From NCBI RefSeq assembly GCF_003012745.1, contig NZ_PXYK01000006.1, positions 186,001 to 250,000 on the forward strand: a stretch of DNA of 64,000 bases. Reading direction: 5' to 3'. Numbering within the stretch: the stretch's first letter is position 1; each line of letters opens with the position of its first letter. Position numbers and translations under genes: made by a program. Source of the stretch: Kumtagia ephedrae. Lineage in GTDB: Bacteria; Pseudomonadota; Alphaproteobacteria; Rhizobiales; Rhizobiaceae. Below the pieces are notes generated by a model that was not told where the DNA came from, did no database searches, and saw only the letters and a list, made by a program, of their open reading frames with translations. Shown here piece by piece: positions 26,055 to 35,582 of this stretch.

Positions 26055-28367
26055 TCAGAACCTCGCCGTCGCCGTCAGCTTGAAGCTGCGGCCAGGCTCC
26101 GGCAGCGGCTCCACGTTGTCGAATTCCTGCCCATAGGTGGCCCGGCTCACATAGTCCTCATCGAACAGGTTCTTGATGTCGCCGCGCAAGGTGAAGTTCG
26201 GCGCCGCCTCGGGTTTGTATTCGGCGAAGACGTTGACGACCTCGTAGCTTGGCAGGGACGGGTTGTCATACTTCAGCGCGATCTCGACGTCGCCGCCGAG
26301 GGTCACGTTCCATTCGTCGAAACTGTGGTAGGCCGCCAGCGTGATGATCTGGCCGACCGGCGTGGCGAGATAGGTGCCGATGTCGGAATCGGCAGCGCTC
26401 CCGTTGATGGTGACGTCGATGTCGGCATATTTGACGCTGGCGCGGCCCGCTCCCCAGTCATAGCCGAGGCCGACCTCGAAACCCTCTGAGCGCACGTCAC
26501 TCATGGCGATGGCACTGGCCACCGCATATCTGGCCACGCGCGCATCATAGATGTCGGTGCGGAAGACGTTGCCCTCCAGCGTGAAGCCGTTGTAGGTCGC
26601 CACCAGACCGGCCGTGACGTTGTTGGAGGTGACCGGCTCCGGCCCGTCGCCGTAGTCCCAGCCCGGATTGAAGATGAAGTTCTCGGCCAGCGGCACGCCG
26701 GCCCAGACATGCGAGAAGCCGGCCTTGGCCGTCAGGAATTCCGGGACAAGATCGTACTCCCCAGACACGTTACCGCTGAAGCCGGCATTCTCCCACTTCT
26801 CGCCGGTCGTGCCCTCGAACCACTGGTGGTCGCCGCGGGCGCCGAAGGACAGGCGCGTATGATCCCACGGCTCCAGCCGGGCCTGCGCATAGACGCCGAC
26901 ATTGCTGGCGTGCTCGGTGGCCGAATCCTCGCGGGCGTCGAGATCGGCGTCGTCCTTGTAGAAGTCGAAGCCGGCGGTGATGCTGCCGTTCTCGAGGGCG
27001 AAGCGGTTCTCTGCCTTGCCGTTGAAGCTGTCGGTCGTACCGATGCCGGGATAGATGTCGAAGCGCGTGTAGATGGGCGTCTCGACCTCGCTGCGGGAAT
27101 AGGCGACCACCACCTTCGGATCCCACCAGCCTTCCGGCGACACGTCCGTATAGGTGAAAACCGTGTTGGTGCGGTTCAGCGTATAGTCGCGGACCTTCGG
27201 CTCCCACGGCCTGGGATTGGTCAGTTCACGGATATTCGCCCGGAACGGCCGCGGGGCGTCGTCACGGACCTGCTCGTGGCTGATCTCGAAGCGGTGGCCG
27301 CTTTCCATCTCGTAGGCGACCTTGCCGAGGCCGCTGATCAGGTCGGAGCTCGAGCCGTCAACCACGCTGCCGTCGCCGGCTGTATAATTGTCGCCCTTGG
27401 CGAAATTCAGGTAGCCGAGATATTCAAAGCCATCCTCCGCGCCGAAGGCCGACAGGCCGACAGTGTGGGTGTTGCTGTTGAAGTCGTAGCTCGCGGTGGC
27501 AAGCCCGCCGAAGGTCTTGCCCGGCTCAAGAAGGTCGCGCGCATCCTTGGTCTCGTAGTTGATCGAGCCGGCGAGCGCGCCCGGGCCGGCATCGGCCGGA
27601 GCGACGCCGGCATCGACGCTGACGGCCTTCAGCAGGGCCGGATCGATCAGGTTGGTGGCGTTGTGGTGGAAGACCTTTGCGTTCTGCCGCGAACCGTCGA
27701 CCGTCACGGCGAGGTTGGTCTCCTCGATGCCCTGCACATAGACCTTCTGCGACATCGGGATCGAGCTGCCGACGGCGATCTTCGGCTCGTCGGCGAAGAC
27801 GTCGCGCAGGTCGGTCGGGTTCTTGCGCTCCAGATCCTCGGCGGTGATCTCAACCTGGTTGACGCCGCCGTCCCAGGCTCCGCCCGCCACTGTGACGGGA
27901 TCCAGGATCACCGAGCCGTCCGCTGCCGGCGCGGCGATACCCGGCGCTGCGGCAGCGGCGGTGCCGGACTGGATCGACACCGTGTTCGGCCCGGTGAAGC
28001 GGTAGCGCATGCCGGTGCCGGCGAGCAGCTGCGCCAGCGCCTGCTCGGCCGGGATCGACCCGCTCACCGCCGGTGCCCGCGCGCCAGCGACGTCGGACGT
28101 GCCGAAGACGATCTGCAGGCCGGTCTGACGGGAAAGCTGGTTCAGCGAGCGGCCGAGCGGCTGGGCAGGAAGGTTGACGTCGTGGACCGCGGCCGACTGG
28201 GCAAAGGCCGCTCCCTGCACGCCCGGCAGCGCCAGCAACCCGGTGCCGAGCACGGTCGCCAAGCCGAGCCTCGCCAGCAGGCGACGCGTCGCCCTGGTCT
28301 CCAATTCAACCCCGTCCTTGCCCACGATCCCACAACCCCCAAGAAACTCTCGGGCGCATCCGTTCAT
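26055..28367 (-). CDS. TonB-dependent siderophore receptor with STN signalling domain
   Basis: A 770-residue outer-membrane receptor. A signal peptide (about 28-57, ending AFAQ) is followed by an STN domain (about 60-130, NLPAQPLGRSLNQLSRQTGL), which touches a FecR-type anti-sigma factor. The plug (about 150-290) includes VYVQGIEETNLAVTVDG and GPGALAGSINYETKDA. A 22-strand barrel then ends in LTATARF, with a terminal Phe. The STN domain and the upstream sigma and anti-sigma genes imply a FecA-like receptor that reports ligand binding. Its ligand is probably the ferric form of the siderophore made by the asb-like genes. Confidence 0.92.
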   Translation of the reverse strand: MNGCAREFLGGCGIVGKDGVELETRATRRLLARLGLATVLGTGLLALPGVQGAAFAQSAAVHDVNLPAQPLGRSLNQLSRQTGLQIVFGTSDVAGARAPAVSGSIPAEQALAQLLAGTGMRYRFTGPNTVSIQSGTAAAAAPGIAAPAADGSVILDPVTVAGGAWDGGVNQVEITAEDLERKNPTDLRDVFADEPKIAVGSSIPMSQKVYVQGIEETNLAVTVDGSRQNAKVFHHNATNLIDPALLKAVSVDAGVAPADAGPGALAGSINYETKDARDLLEPGKTFGGLATASYDFNSNTHTVGLSAFGAEDGFEYLGYLNFAKGDNYTAGDGSVVDGSSSDLISGLGKVAYEMESGHRFEISHEQVRDDAPRPFRANIRELTNPRPWEPKVRDYTLNRTNTVFTYTDVSPEGWWDPKVVVAYSRSEVETPIYTRFDIYPGIGTTDSFNGKAENRFALENGSITAGFDFYKDDADLDAREDSATEHASNVGVYAQARLEPWDHTRLSFGARGDHQWFEGTTGEKWENAGFSGNVSGEYDLVPEFLTAKAGFSHVWAGVPLAENFIFNPGWDYGDGPEPVTSNNVTAGLVATYNGFTLEGNVFRTDIYDARVARYAVASAIAMSDVRSEGFEVGLGYDWGAGRASVKYADIDVTINGSAADSDIGTYLATPVGQIITLAAYHSFDEWNVTLGGDVEIALKYDNPSLPSYEVVNVFAEYKPEAAPNFTLRGDIKNLFDEDYVSRATYGQEFDNVEPLPEPGRSFKLTATARF

Positions 28368-28461
28368 CGGCCGCCCTCGATCGCAAAGACGCGCGAGGGG
28401 GATCGCCGCCTAAAGGCCGTCCGCACTTTTTCTGAAAATTTTTCGGGCTCGCCGCCGGCGA

Positions 28462-29433
28462 TCAGGAGATCAGGATGACGACGCCGGGAATACGGTGCGC
28501 GGCGAGGCCGTGGACATGCGCCAGCGCCTCGATTGCGGCATGGGCGTCGCGCGTCTGCACGACCGCGCTGACCGGGCTGTCGTCATAGGCGTGGGTGGCG
28601 ATGACCAGCCGTTCGGGCACGTAGCGGCCGAGCTCCCTCACCGCCGCGCGGAACGGCTCGCCCTCGAACACCAGCCGGCCGGTCCGCCAGGCCAGCTCGA
28701 CGTCGAGATCGACGGCCGCGGCTGGCAGCGGCACGCCGCCCTCGGCATAACGGGTCTGCTGGCCGGCGGCGACGACCACGGCCGACCGGGCGCCTGCCGG
28801 ACCGCCGCTTGCGACGGAGACCGCGCCTTCGGACACCGTGACGGCCACCTCGCCTTCGACGCTGCGCATGGCAAAGCGCCCGGCCGCCGTTTCGCCATGG
28901 CCGCCGAGCGCGGCGACGCGGAACGGCGCAGGGATGTCCGGCCGGACGGTGAATTCGGCCTCGCCCTCAATGAGGTCGACAAGGCGCAGGCCGTGGCCGA
29001 AATCGAGGGCGACGCGGCTGTTGGTGTTGAGCAGCATGGTCGAGCCGTCCGGCAGACGAGCGGTGGTCTGCTCGCCCGACCGGGTGGCGAAGTCGGTCGT
29101 CACCCATGTCAGGATGCGCGGCGCGACGATCGCGGTTGCAACACCGGCAAAGGCCGTGCCTGCAAGGACGGCGCGGCGGCTGAGGGTCCATCGCGCGGCG
29201 GGAGACGGCTTCATCGCAGCGAGTTCGCCGCGGTCGCTCACGCCCTGCAGCAGTTGCCAGAACTCCTGCTCGCGGGCGAACGCCCGGTCATGCTCCGGCG
29301 ACTGCGCCCGCCAGGCCTGGAAGCGCTCAAGCTCCGCCCGGCTGACATTGCCGGACGACAACCGGACGATCCAGTCGCGGGCGTCCAGCGCCACCCTGCG
29401 GTCAATTTCGGATTGTCCCAGCCTTTTGCCCAT
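28462..29433 (-). CDS. fecR: FecR family anti-sigma factor
   Basis: A 323-residue membrane regulator. The cytoplasmic N-terminus (about 1-80) has DWIVRLSSGNVSRAELERFQAW, which binds the sigma factor. One membrane segment (about 85-105) is followed by a periplasmic FecR domain containing LPDGSTMLLNTNSRVAL, and the C-terminus reads the receptor STN domain. The start at 29433 fits the family but has a weak ribosome site. It lies between the sigma gene (107 bases upstream) and the receptor gene. Confidence 0.87.
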   Translation of the reverse strand: MGKRLGQSEIDRRVALDARDWIVRLSSGNVSRAELERFQAWRAQSPEHDRAFAREQEFWQLLQGVSDRGELAAMKPSPAARWTLSRRAVLAGTAFAGVATAIVAPRILTWVTTDFATRSGEQTTARLPDGSTMLLNTNSRVALDFGHGLRLVDLIEGEAEFTVRPDIPAPFRVAALGGHGETAAGRFAMRSVEGEVAVTVSEGAVSVASGGPAGARSAVVVAAGQQTRYAEGGVPLPAAAVDLDVELAWRTGRLVFEGEPFRAAVRELGRYVPERLVIATHAYDDSPVSAVVQTRDAHAAIEALAHVHGLAAHRIPGVVILIS

Positions 29434-29540
29434 TGCCCGGTCACGCAGCAAAAGCCCGCGGTACCGGGCATGCTCCCTCGTTTGCCTATCATAGACAGGC
29501 GAGAAGGCACTACGCCTAAGCTCTTGGGCAAAAAATTTTG

Positions 29541-30053
29541 CTAAGACGCGCTGTCGAGCGTGTCGCGCAGTTCGGCCAGCCGCTCGACCACCCGGCGGAT
29601 GTGGTAATAGACGGCCTCCTCGCTGATGCCGAGGCGGCGCGCGATCTCGCGATGCGAGACCCCGCCGAGACGGTTCATCAGGAAGATGCGGCGGCTCTTT
29701 TCCGGCATCGCCTGCAGCGCCGTCTCGACCGCGCGCAGGAGGTCGCGGCCCATGACCACGCGCTCGGGCGAGATCTCGTCGACCGACTGCCACAGCAGGT
29801 CCTGCACCTCGGCGTCGATCTCGCCGCGCCGCTTCTGCTTGCGGAAATGCCCGATGACCGCGTTCTTGGCCGCCTGCATGGTGAAGGCCGTATGGTTGTC
29901 GATGGAATCGTCGTTGCGGACGCTGGCGAGCCTGATCCAGACGTCCTGGACGAGGTCCTCGGCGGTGGCGCTGCATCCGACCCGGCCACGCGTCAGCGCT
30001 TCGACGCGCGGGCGCATCGCAGCGAAATTGGAGAGCAGCCTGGTGAGTTCCAT
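29541..30053 (-). CDS. fecI: ECF sigma factor, FecI-like
   Basis: A 170-residue ECF sigma factor. Region 2 (about 10-80) includes SATAEDLVQDVWIRLA, and region 4 (about 110-165) includes GGVSHREIARRLGISEEAVY. It directs RNA polymerase to iron-uptake promoters when the FecR-receptor pair signals. The start MELTRLLSN at 30053 is preferred over one at 30134, which adds 27 residues without family character. It heads the minus-strand series fecI, fecR, receptor, DUF2218, asb genes. Confidence 0.88.
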   Translation of the reverse strand: MELTRLLSNFAAMRPRVEALTRGRVGCSATAEDLVQDVWIRLASVRNDDSIDNHTAFTMQAAKNAVIGHFRKQKRRGEIDAEVQDLLWQSVDEISPERVVMGRDLLRAVETALQAMPEKSRRIFLMNRLGGVSHREIARRLGISEEAVYYHIRRVVERLAELRDTLDSAS

Positions 30054-30679
30054 CCGGACCCCGTTTCGTGGCACCGCCGGCAGCAGCAGCTTCAGCGCTC
30101 CACTAGGCCACCAAAAAATGCCCTGCAAGCCCAAGGCGTTAGGGAAAGCAGCGGGTTTCCGAGAGCTCTCGCTAAAACCTTACTCTTTTTATCATGTTTA
30201 GTGCTTGATTCTGCTGCGCTAACGGTCGGAGCCAAAGCTGCACGCGGCGAATTGTCGCATGCCGTGCCCGACATGAGCGGTGCCGGGAGCATGGAAGCTG
30301 CCCGCTTCGCGCTTGCCCCGCTTCGCAGGGGAGGATTGGCGGTGCCGCCTGCACGCCCGATCCTCCCCCGTTAGCGCAGGCAGGGCAATCGCATATGTAG
30401 TTACCCCCACCCCTAACCCCTCCCCTCAAGGGGGAGGGGGATCTTGCCGCTGTTGTGCCAGACATGAAACGGTGACGATTTCGCTCGGCATGGCGGCCGT
30501 AAGTCCCCCTCCCCCTTGAGGGGAGGGGTTAGGGGTGGGGGTAGCCGGCCGCGCGACGCTTCCAGAACTTCCATATGCGATCGTCCTGCCCGTTAGCCTG
30601 GGAGGAGGACCATGCGAAGCATGGTGGAGGGGGCGCGAAGAGTTAACAACGGAACGGTCAGCGCAAGCAGCCGCTGGTA
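30054..30679. other. Intergenic region upstream of the sigma factor gene
   Basis: No gene seen. The part nearest fecI (30054-30230) is comparatively AT-rich and holds a perfect palindrome, CGAGAGCTCTCG (30160-30171), about 107 bases from the start, a possible regulator site. A palindromic element follows (30403-30542). An outer inverted repeat flanks it, GGGCAATCGCATATG near 30383-30397 and CATATGCGATCGTCCTGCCC near 30573-30592. I do not see a clear Irr or RirA box. Confidence 0.5.
30403..30542. repeat. Palindromic element B, copy 2 (140 bp)
   Basis: Same arms as copy 1 (ACCCCCACCCCTAACCCCTC and its inverse), with a loop-proximal change from CACAAG to CTCAAG matched by a compensating CTTGAG on the other arm. 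That keeps the hairpin paired. The core contains GGCATGGCGGCCGTAAG. It separates the iron locus from the hydantoinase locus. Confidence 0.85.
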
Positions 30680-32473
30680 TCAGGCCGCGCGCAGCGTCCT
30701 TGTGCGCGCCTCGTCGACGACGAGCACGCCGAGTTCACCGCCTTCGACCAGCGCGACCTTGTAGACCGTCTCGGCGGCTTCGCGCGACAGCCAGCCGCGA
30801 TTGACGGTGGCCGCGACGCGGCGCGGATCGCGCTTCAGCGGATCGCCATAGCCGCCGCCGCCGCAGGCGGTGAAGGCGATCTTGGCGCCCTCCTCGATCG
30901 TCTCTTCGGCGAAGGCGGGCAGCACGACCCGTTCCGAGCCGGCGAGCTTGATCGATTCGCTCTCCTTGCCGTCGCCGCCGCCCAGCACGCCCCGCGGCGG
31001 GAAGCTGGTGCCGTCGGCCGCGTAGACGATCGTCATGTCGTGGTCGAGCGGATAGAAGACGCCGGCCATGGCCGGCGCGCCCTCGAACTCGCCAAAACCC
31101 TGCGAGCCGGGCAGCACGCCGCGGCGCTCGATGACGATCGGATACATCGATTCGTCGACCTCGACGGAGTCGAGCTGGATCAGGCCGGCATTGGCCGGGC
31201 CGCAATAGGTGAGCCAGCCGTCGAAGCCGTGGCGCGCGCCGCCGCCGGCATAGCCCACGAACACCTGGTTCACGTAAGGCTTGCCGTTCTTGAACGGATC
31301 GTGGCCGGAGATGACGCCGACGCCCGCCGGCAGGTGGTTGCCGCTCTCGGCCTGGCCGTGCGGCGCGCCCATCTCGGCGAACACGCAGTTGCCGGCGATC
31401 ATCAGGCGGTCGTTGACGTTGGTCGTGGCGACCGAGGTGCCCACCGGATATTTCGGCTTGCCGACGACGCTGCCCTCGCGCAGCAGCACCTTGATCTGTG
31501 ACTTGGCGCCTTCATTGTGCGGGACGCTCTCGTCGAGATTGTTGAAGACGCCGATGCGGCAGGAGCCGGTGGCGGTGTTCTCGGAGAGGTTTAGGCCGCC
31601 GGCCACGTTGTCGATGTTGTCGCGGGCGTCGACGACGATCTCGCCCTTCTCCGGATCGACATGGATGGTGACACGCACCGGGATGCCCTCCTCGGCCACG
31701 CCCGGCACCGGATCGTGCCTGGTCTCGTAGGTGTAGCTGCCTGCCGGCAGCTTGGCGATGGCCGCCTTGGCGCAGCGCGCGCCGTAGTCGAACCAGTCCT
31801 CGACGAAGCCCATGATGGTGTCGCGGCCATAGCGAGCGAACAACTCGCCGATGCGCCGCTCGCCGGTGCGGCAGGCGCCGATCTGGGCGCGCACGTCGCC
31901 CAGCCACATGTCCGGCACGCGGTTGCGCATGGTGCCGATGCGCAGGATGTCCTGCTTCTCCCGGTAGTCCTGCGCCACCCGCACGCAGGGGAAATGCAGC
32001 CCTTCCTCGAAGATGTTCTTGGCGAAGGGCAGATAGGTCGACGGCACCGGCGCGCCGGTGTCGGCATGATGCGACAGCGCCACCACCCAGAACAGCGGCT
32101 CGCCCTCATGAAATACCGGCATCGCCATGATCAGGTCGGCATGATGAGTACCGCCGGTATAGGGGCAGTTGTTGAGGAAGATGTCGCCCCGGGCGATGTC
32201 GTCGAAGAGCTCGGTGAGCGGCCTGGTCGCCATGTCCATCGACATGACGTGGATGGGCAAGGCATCCTCGACCGAGACCAGCTTGTGGTCGAAGGTGAGG
32301 ATGGCGCAGGAGAAGTCGCGCGCGTTCTTGATGACGGCCGAGCGGCTGGCGCGCATGACCACCAGCGTCATCTCGCGCACGATCGCCTCGAAACGGCTCT
32401 TCAGCACCGACATCAGGAAGGGGTCCACGCGCCGGTCGGCGATGTCGAGGTCAGATGTGTTGATGGCGTCCAT
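30680..32473 (-). CDS. hyuB: Hydantoinase B/oxoprolinase family subunit
   Basis: A 597-residue HyuB-type subunit with NNCPYTGGTHHADLIMAMPV, NVAGGLNLSENTATGSCRIG and a C-terminal CGGGGYGDPLKRDP. With HyuA it forms an ATP-dependent enzyme that opens cyclic amides (N-methylhydantoin, 5-oxoproline) or, in some relatives, carboxylates ketones. The start MDAINTSDLD at 32473 fits the family. It lies 29 bases after hyuA at the end of the operon. Substrate unknown; the aminotransferases and TorT-like importer nearby point to a nitrogen-containing compound. Confidence 0.9.
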   Translation of the reverse strand: MDAINTSDLDIADRRVDPFLMSVLKSRFEAIVREMTLVVMRASRSAVIKNARDFSCAILTFDHKLVSVEDALPIHVMSMDMATRPLTELFDDIARGDIFLNNCPYTGGTHHADLIMAMPVFHEGEPLFWVVALSHHADTGAPVPSTYLPFAKNIFEEGLHFPCVRVAQDYREKQDILRIGTMRNRVPDMWLGDVRAQIGACRTGERRIGELFARYGRDTIMGFVEDWFDYGARCAKAAIAKLPAGSYTYETRHDPVPGVAEEGIPVRVTIHVDPEKGEIVVDARDNIDNVAGGLNLSENTATGSCRIGVFNNLDESVPHNEGAKSQIKVLLREGSVVGKPKYPVGTSVATTNVNDRLMIAGNCVFAEMGAPHGQAESGNHLPAGVGVISGHDPFKNGKPYVNQVFVGYAGGGARHGFDGWLTYCGPANAGLIQLDSVEVDESMYPIVIERRGVLPGSQGFGEFEGAPAMAGVFYPLDHDMTIVYAADGTSFPPRGVLGGGDGKESESIKLAGSERVVLPAFAEETIEEGAKIAFTACGGGGYGDPLKRDPRRVAATVNRGWLSREAAETVYKVALVEGGELGVLVVDEARTRTLRAA

Positions 32474-32502
32474 GACGGTCACTTCCTCGTTCGACGATTG
32501 GA

Positions 32503-34563
32503 TCAGGCGACGGCGACGACGAGATTGCCGTAGCGGTCGATCTCGCCGTGGTGCCGGTCCTTGAGGTAGGCGGTGAAAGTCTCGGCCTCGACCAGGCACG
32601 GCCCGGCAAGACGGACGCCGGCGCCGAGATCGCCCATCTCGTAGACGGGCAGCTCGTCCACCCGGCCGCTCTCCTGCCGGTAGACGCCGCGCTTCGCCTT
32701 GGGCGCCACATCGCCCGCCTGATCGGCTAGCGTGTTCCTCTGCCAGATGTCCTGGCCGGAGCGCTTGCCGATGGCGCGCAGCTTCCAGGCGGTGAACTCG
32801 ACGACGTCGTTGTCGGCGCGGATCGAATAGATGCGCTCATGCATGCGGTGGAAGGCCTCCACCAGGCCCGGCAGGTCGTCGTCCGTCAGCATGCCGCCTT
32901 CGGCCTCGAACGGCACCTCGATCTCGAAGGACTGGTATTCGTAGCGGCCGAGGAAGGCGAATTCGAACTGCCGGTTCTCCGCCGCCACGCCGGCCTCGGC
33001 GAGAAAGCCGTCGCCGGTGCGGCGCAGGCGCCGCAGCGTGTCGGCGGCGCCCGCGGCATCGAAGGTTGCGCTGGACGTGAGGAAGACGGCGCTCTCCTCG
33101 TTGCGGATATCCGAGATCAGGCCGCCAAAGGCGCTGAGGCCGGCCATGAAGCGCGGGATCATGTAGCGCTTGAGGCTGAGGATGTCGGCCATCTCGGCGA
33201 TGTGGATGGCGGTGGCGCCGCCGCCGCAGACGAAGAAGCTGTCGCGCGGGTTGATGCCCTCGCGCACCGTGATCTCCTCGATGGCGGCGACCATGTTGTG
33301 GTTGCTGGTGGTGTAGATGGCGTAGGCCGCCTCGTGCAGCGAGACGCCAAGGCGTGCCGCGATGCTGCCCACCGCCGCTTCGGCGAGGTCGCGGCGGAGC
33401 TGCATCTTGCCGCCGAGGAAATAGTCGGGATCGACGATGCCGAGCACGACATTGGCGTCGGTCACCGTCGGCTCGGTGCCGCCCTTGCCGTAGCAGGCGG
33501 GGCCCGGCCGCGCGCCGGCGCTGCGCGGACCGACCCGCAGCAGCCCGCCCTCGTCGACGAAGGCGATGGAGCCGCCGCCGGCGCCGACCGAGCGCACGTC
33601 TACCTTCGGGATGCCGAGCGAATCGTCGTGGATCATGCTGTCGGGCGTGACGATGATCTGGTGGTCGCGCAGCGCCGAGACGTCGAAGGTGGTGCCGCCC
33701 ATGTCGCCGACGATGATGTCGGGTTCGTCCGACAGCGCCAGCGCCGCCATCGGTGCCAGCGTCGGGCCGGACATGACGCTGTAGATCGGCTTCCTGATCA
33801 TGTCAGCGAGCGGCATCATGCCGCCGACGCAGTTGGCGAGCAGCAGCTCGCCACCGAAGCGCTCGTCGTCGAGCGCCGTCTTCAGCTTCTCGATATAGGT
33901 GCGCACGATCGGGTTGATCGACGCGTCGATCGCGGCGGCGATGATGCGCTTGTACTCGCGCGGCATCGGGTTGATCTCGTGGCTGAGCGTGATCGGGATG
34001 CCCGGCAGCTCGCGCTCCAGCAGGTCGCGCACGGCAAGCTCATGCGCCGGGTTGACCACCGACCAGAGCAGGCCGACTGCAACCGCCTCGACGCCGAGGG
34101 CGCGGAAGTCGGCCGCCGCCTTGCCGATATCGTCGAGCGACAGCGCAACCAGCTCGCGGCCGCGCGCGTCGATGCGGCCGCCGACGGTCCTGGTGAGATG
34201 GCGCGGCACATAGGGATCGGGATAGTCGAGGCGCCACTGGAAGGCGCCCTTGCGCGGCCCCTCGCGCAGCACGAGGATGTCCTGGTGGCCTTCCGTCAGG
34301 ATCAGCCCTACCTTCACGGTCTTGCGCTCGACCAGCGCGTTGGTCGACACCGTCGAGCCGTGCACGATCAGGTCGACCTGCTTCATGAAGTCCGCCGGCG
34401 TCAGGCCGTAGCCTTCGGCCGCGACATGCAGGACGTCGATGAAGCCCTTCTCGAACTCGCCCGGCGTAGTCGGCGACTTGAAGATCGCGATCTCGCCCTT
34501 GCTGTTGGAGACCAGGCAGTCGGTGAACGTCCCGCCGATGTCGATGCAAACCTGATATGCCAT
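32503..34563 (-). CDS. hyuA: Hydantoinase A/oxoprolinase family subunit
   Basis: A 686-residue HyuA-type subunit with an actin-like ATPase fold. The phosphate-1 motif CIDIGGTFTDCLV is at the N-terminus, a second phosphate motif is GDMGGTTFDVS, and ARPGPACYGKGGTEPTVTDA is typical of the family. It phosphorylates the substrate amide or carboxyl for the HyuB subunit. Its start lies 29 bases after the permease gene at 34593, so uptake and degradation genes form one operon. Confidence 0.92.
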   Translation of the reverse strand: MAYQVCIDIGGTFTDCLVSNSKGEIAIFKSPTTPGEFEKGFIDVLHVAAEGYGLTPADFMKQVDLIVHGSTVSTNALVERKTVKVGLILTEGHQDILVLREGPRKGAFQWRLDYPDPYVPRHLTRTVGGRIDARGRELVALSLDDIGKAAADFRALGVEAVAVGLLWSVVNPAHELAVRDLLERELPGIPITLSHEINPMPREYKRIIAAAIDASINPIVRTYIEKLKTALDDERFGGELLLANCVGGMMPLADMIRKPIYSVMSGPTLAPMAALALSDEPDIIVGDMGGTTFDVSALRDHQIIVTPDSMIHDDSLGIPKVDVRSVGAGGGSIAFVDEGGLLRVGPRSAGARPGPACYGKGGTEPTVTDANVVLGIVDPDYFLGGKMQLRRDLAEAAVGSIAARLGVSLHEAAYAIYTTSNHNMVAAIEEITVREGINPRDSFFVCGGGATAIHIAEMADILSLKRYMIPRFMAGLSAFGGLISDIRNEESAVFLTSSATFDAAGAADTLRRLRRTGDGFLAEAGVAAENRQFEFAFLGRYEYQSFEIEVPFEAEGGMLTDDDLPGLVEAFHRMHERIYSIRADNDVVEFTAWKLRAIGKRSGQDIWQRNTLADQAGDVAPKAKRGVYRQESGRVDELPVYEMGDLGAGVRLAGPCLVEAETFTAYLKDRHHGEIDRYGNLVVAVA

Positions 34564-34592
34564 ACGGGTCCTCGAAGATATCTTGCGGGATC

Positions 34593-35582
34593 TCAGCGCC
34601 TGACGTCGCGGCTGACGATCAGGCTGACGATGATGATGACGCCCAGGCAGATCTGCTGGAGATAGCCGTCGATCTGGACGAGGTTCATGCCGTTGGAGAG
34701 CACGGTGATGAACAGCGCGCCGAGCACCGCCGCGCCGACGCCGCCCTCGCCGCCGGAGAGGCGCACGCCGCCGACCACCGCCGCGGCGATCGCCTCCAGC
34801 GTCAGGTTGCCGCCGAGATTGGGCTCACCGGAACCCGTGCGGGCGGTGAGCAGCAAGGCGCCGAGGCCGATCAGCACGGAGCAGAGCATGTAGGCGACCA
34901 CCAGCACCGGCATGGTGCGGATGCCGGCGGCAACGGCCGCCCTCGGATTGGCACCGATGATGTAGAGGCTGCGGCCGAAACGCGTCGCCTTGAGCGTCAG
35001 GAACAGCAGCGCGAAAACCAGCGCGGCGACCAGGATCGGAACCGGGATCGACAGGACGCTCGCCTGGGCGAACATGGCGGTGAAGCCCGGCGGCAGGCCG
35101 GTGACGGGAAAACCGTCGCTGACGGTCGAGGCGAAGGCCATCACCACATTGGCCATGCCCAGCGTGGTGACCAGCGGATTGATGCCGATGCCGGCGATCA
35201 GCAGCCCGTTGGCAAGGCCGATCAGCGCCGCGACGAGGATGCCGGCGCCGAGGCCCCAGAGGATCGCGGCATCGCCGCCGCCCATCGCGACCATCGCCAT
35301 CGACGCCGCCACGCTGACCAGCGACACGGTGTAGCCGAGCGACAGGTCGAAGCCGCGGGTCAGGATGACCATGGTCTGCGCCATGGCGAAGATGGCGAGG
35401 TAGCTCGCCTGGATGGCGATGTTGCGGAAATTGCCGAGCGACAACACGCGCGGCTCGATCAGGCCGAACAGCACCAGCGTGCAGAGGATGGCGATCGGCA
35501 GGCGGGCGGCGCGCAGGCCGGCAACTAAAGACGTGGCGGAGGCCCGCACCGCTGCCGCTTGCGTGCCCGAAGGGGTGCTCAT
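34593..35582 (-). CDS. ABC permease, RbsC family (second subunit)
   Basis: A 329-residue permease with about ten hydrophobic helices. Family hallmarks are SLGYTVSLVSVAASMAMV in the middle and AVVGGVRLSGGEGGVGAAVL toward the end. It overlaps the permease at 35579 by 4 bases (ATGA). It belongs to the carbohydrate uptake type 2 importer with the ATPase at 36610 and the TorT-like binding protein at 38215. Such RbsC-type permeases carry many small solutes besides sugars. Confidence 0.9.
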   Translation of the reverse strand: MSTPSGTQAAAVRASATSLVAGLRAARLPIAILCTLVLFGLIEPRVLSLGNFRNIAIQASYLAIFAMAQTMVILTRGFDLSLGYTVSLVSVAASMAMVAMGGGDAAILWGLGAGILVAALIGLANGLLIAGIGINPLVTTLGMANVVMAFASTVSDGFPVTGLPPGFTAMFAQASVLSIPVPILVAALVFALLFLTLKATRFGRSLYIIGANPRAAVAAGIRTMPVLVVAYMLCSVLIGLGALLLTARTGSGEPNLGGNLTLEAIAAAVVGGVRLSGGEGGVGAAVLGALFITVLSNGMNLVQIDGYLQQICLGVIIIVSLIVSRDVRR

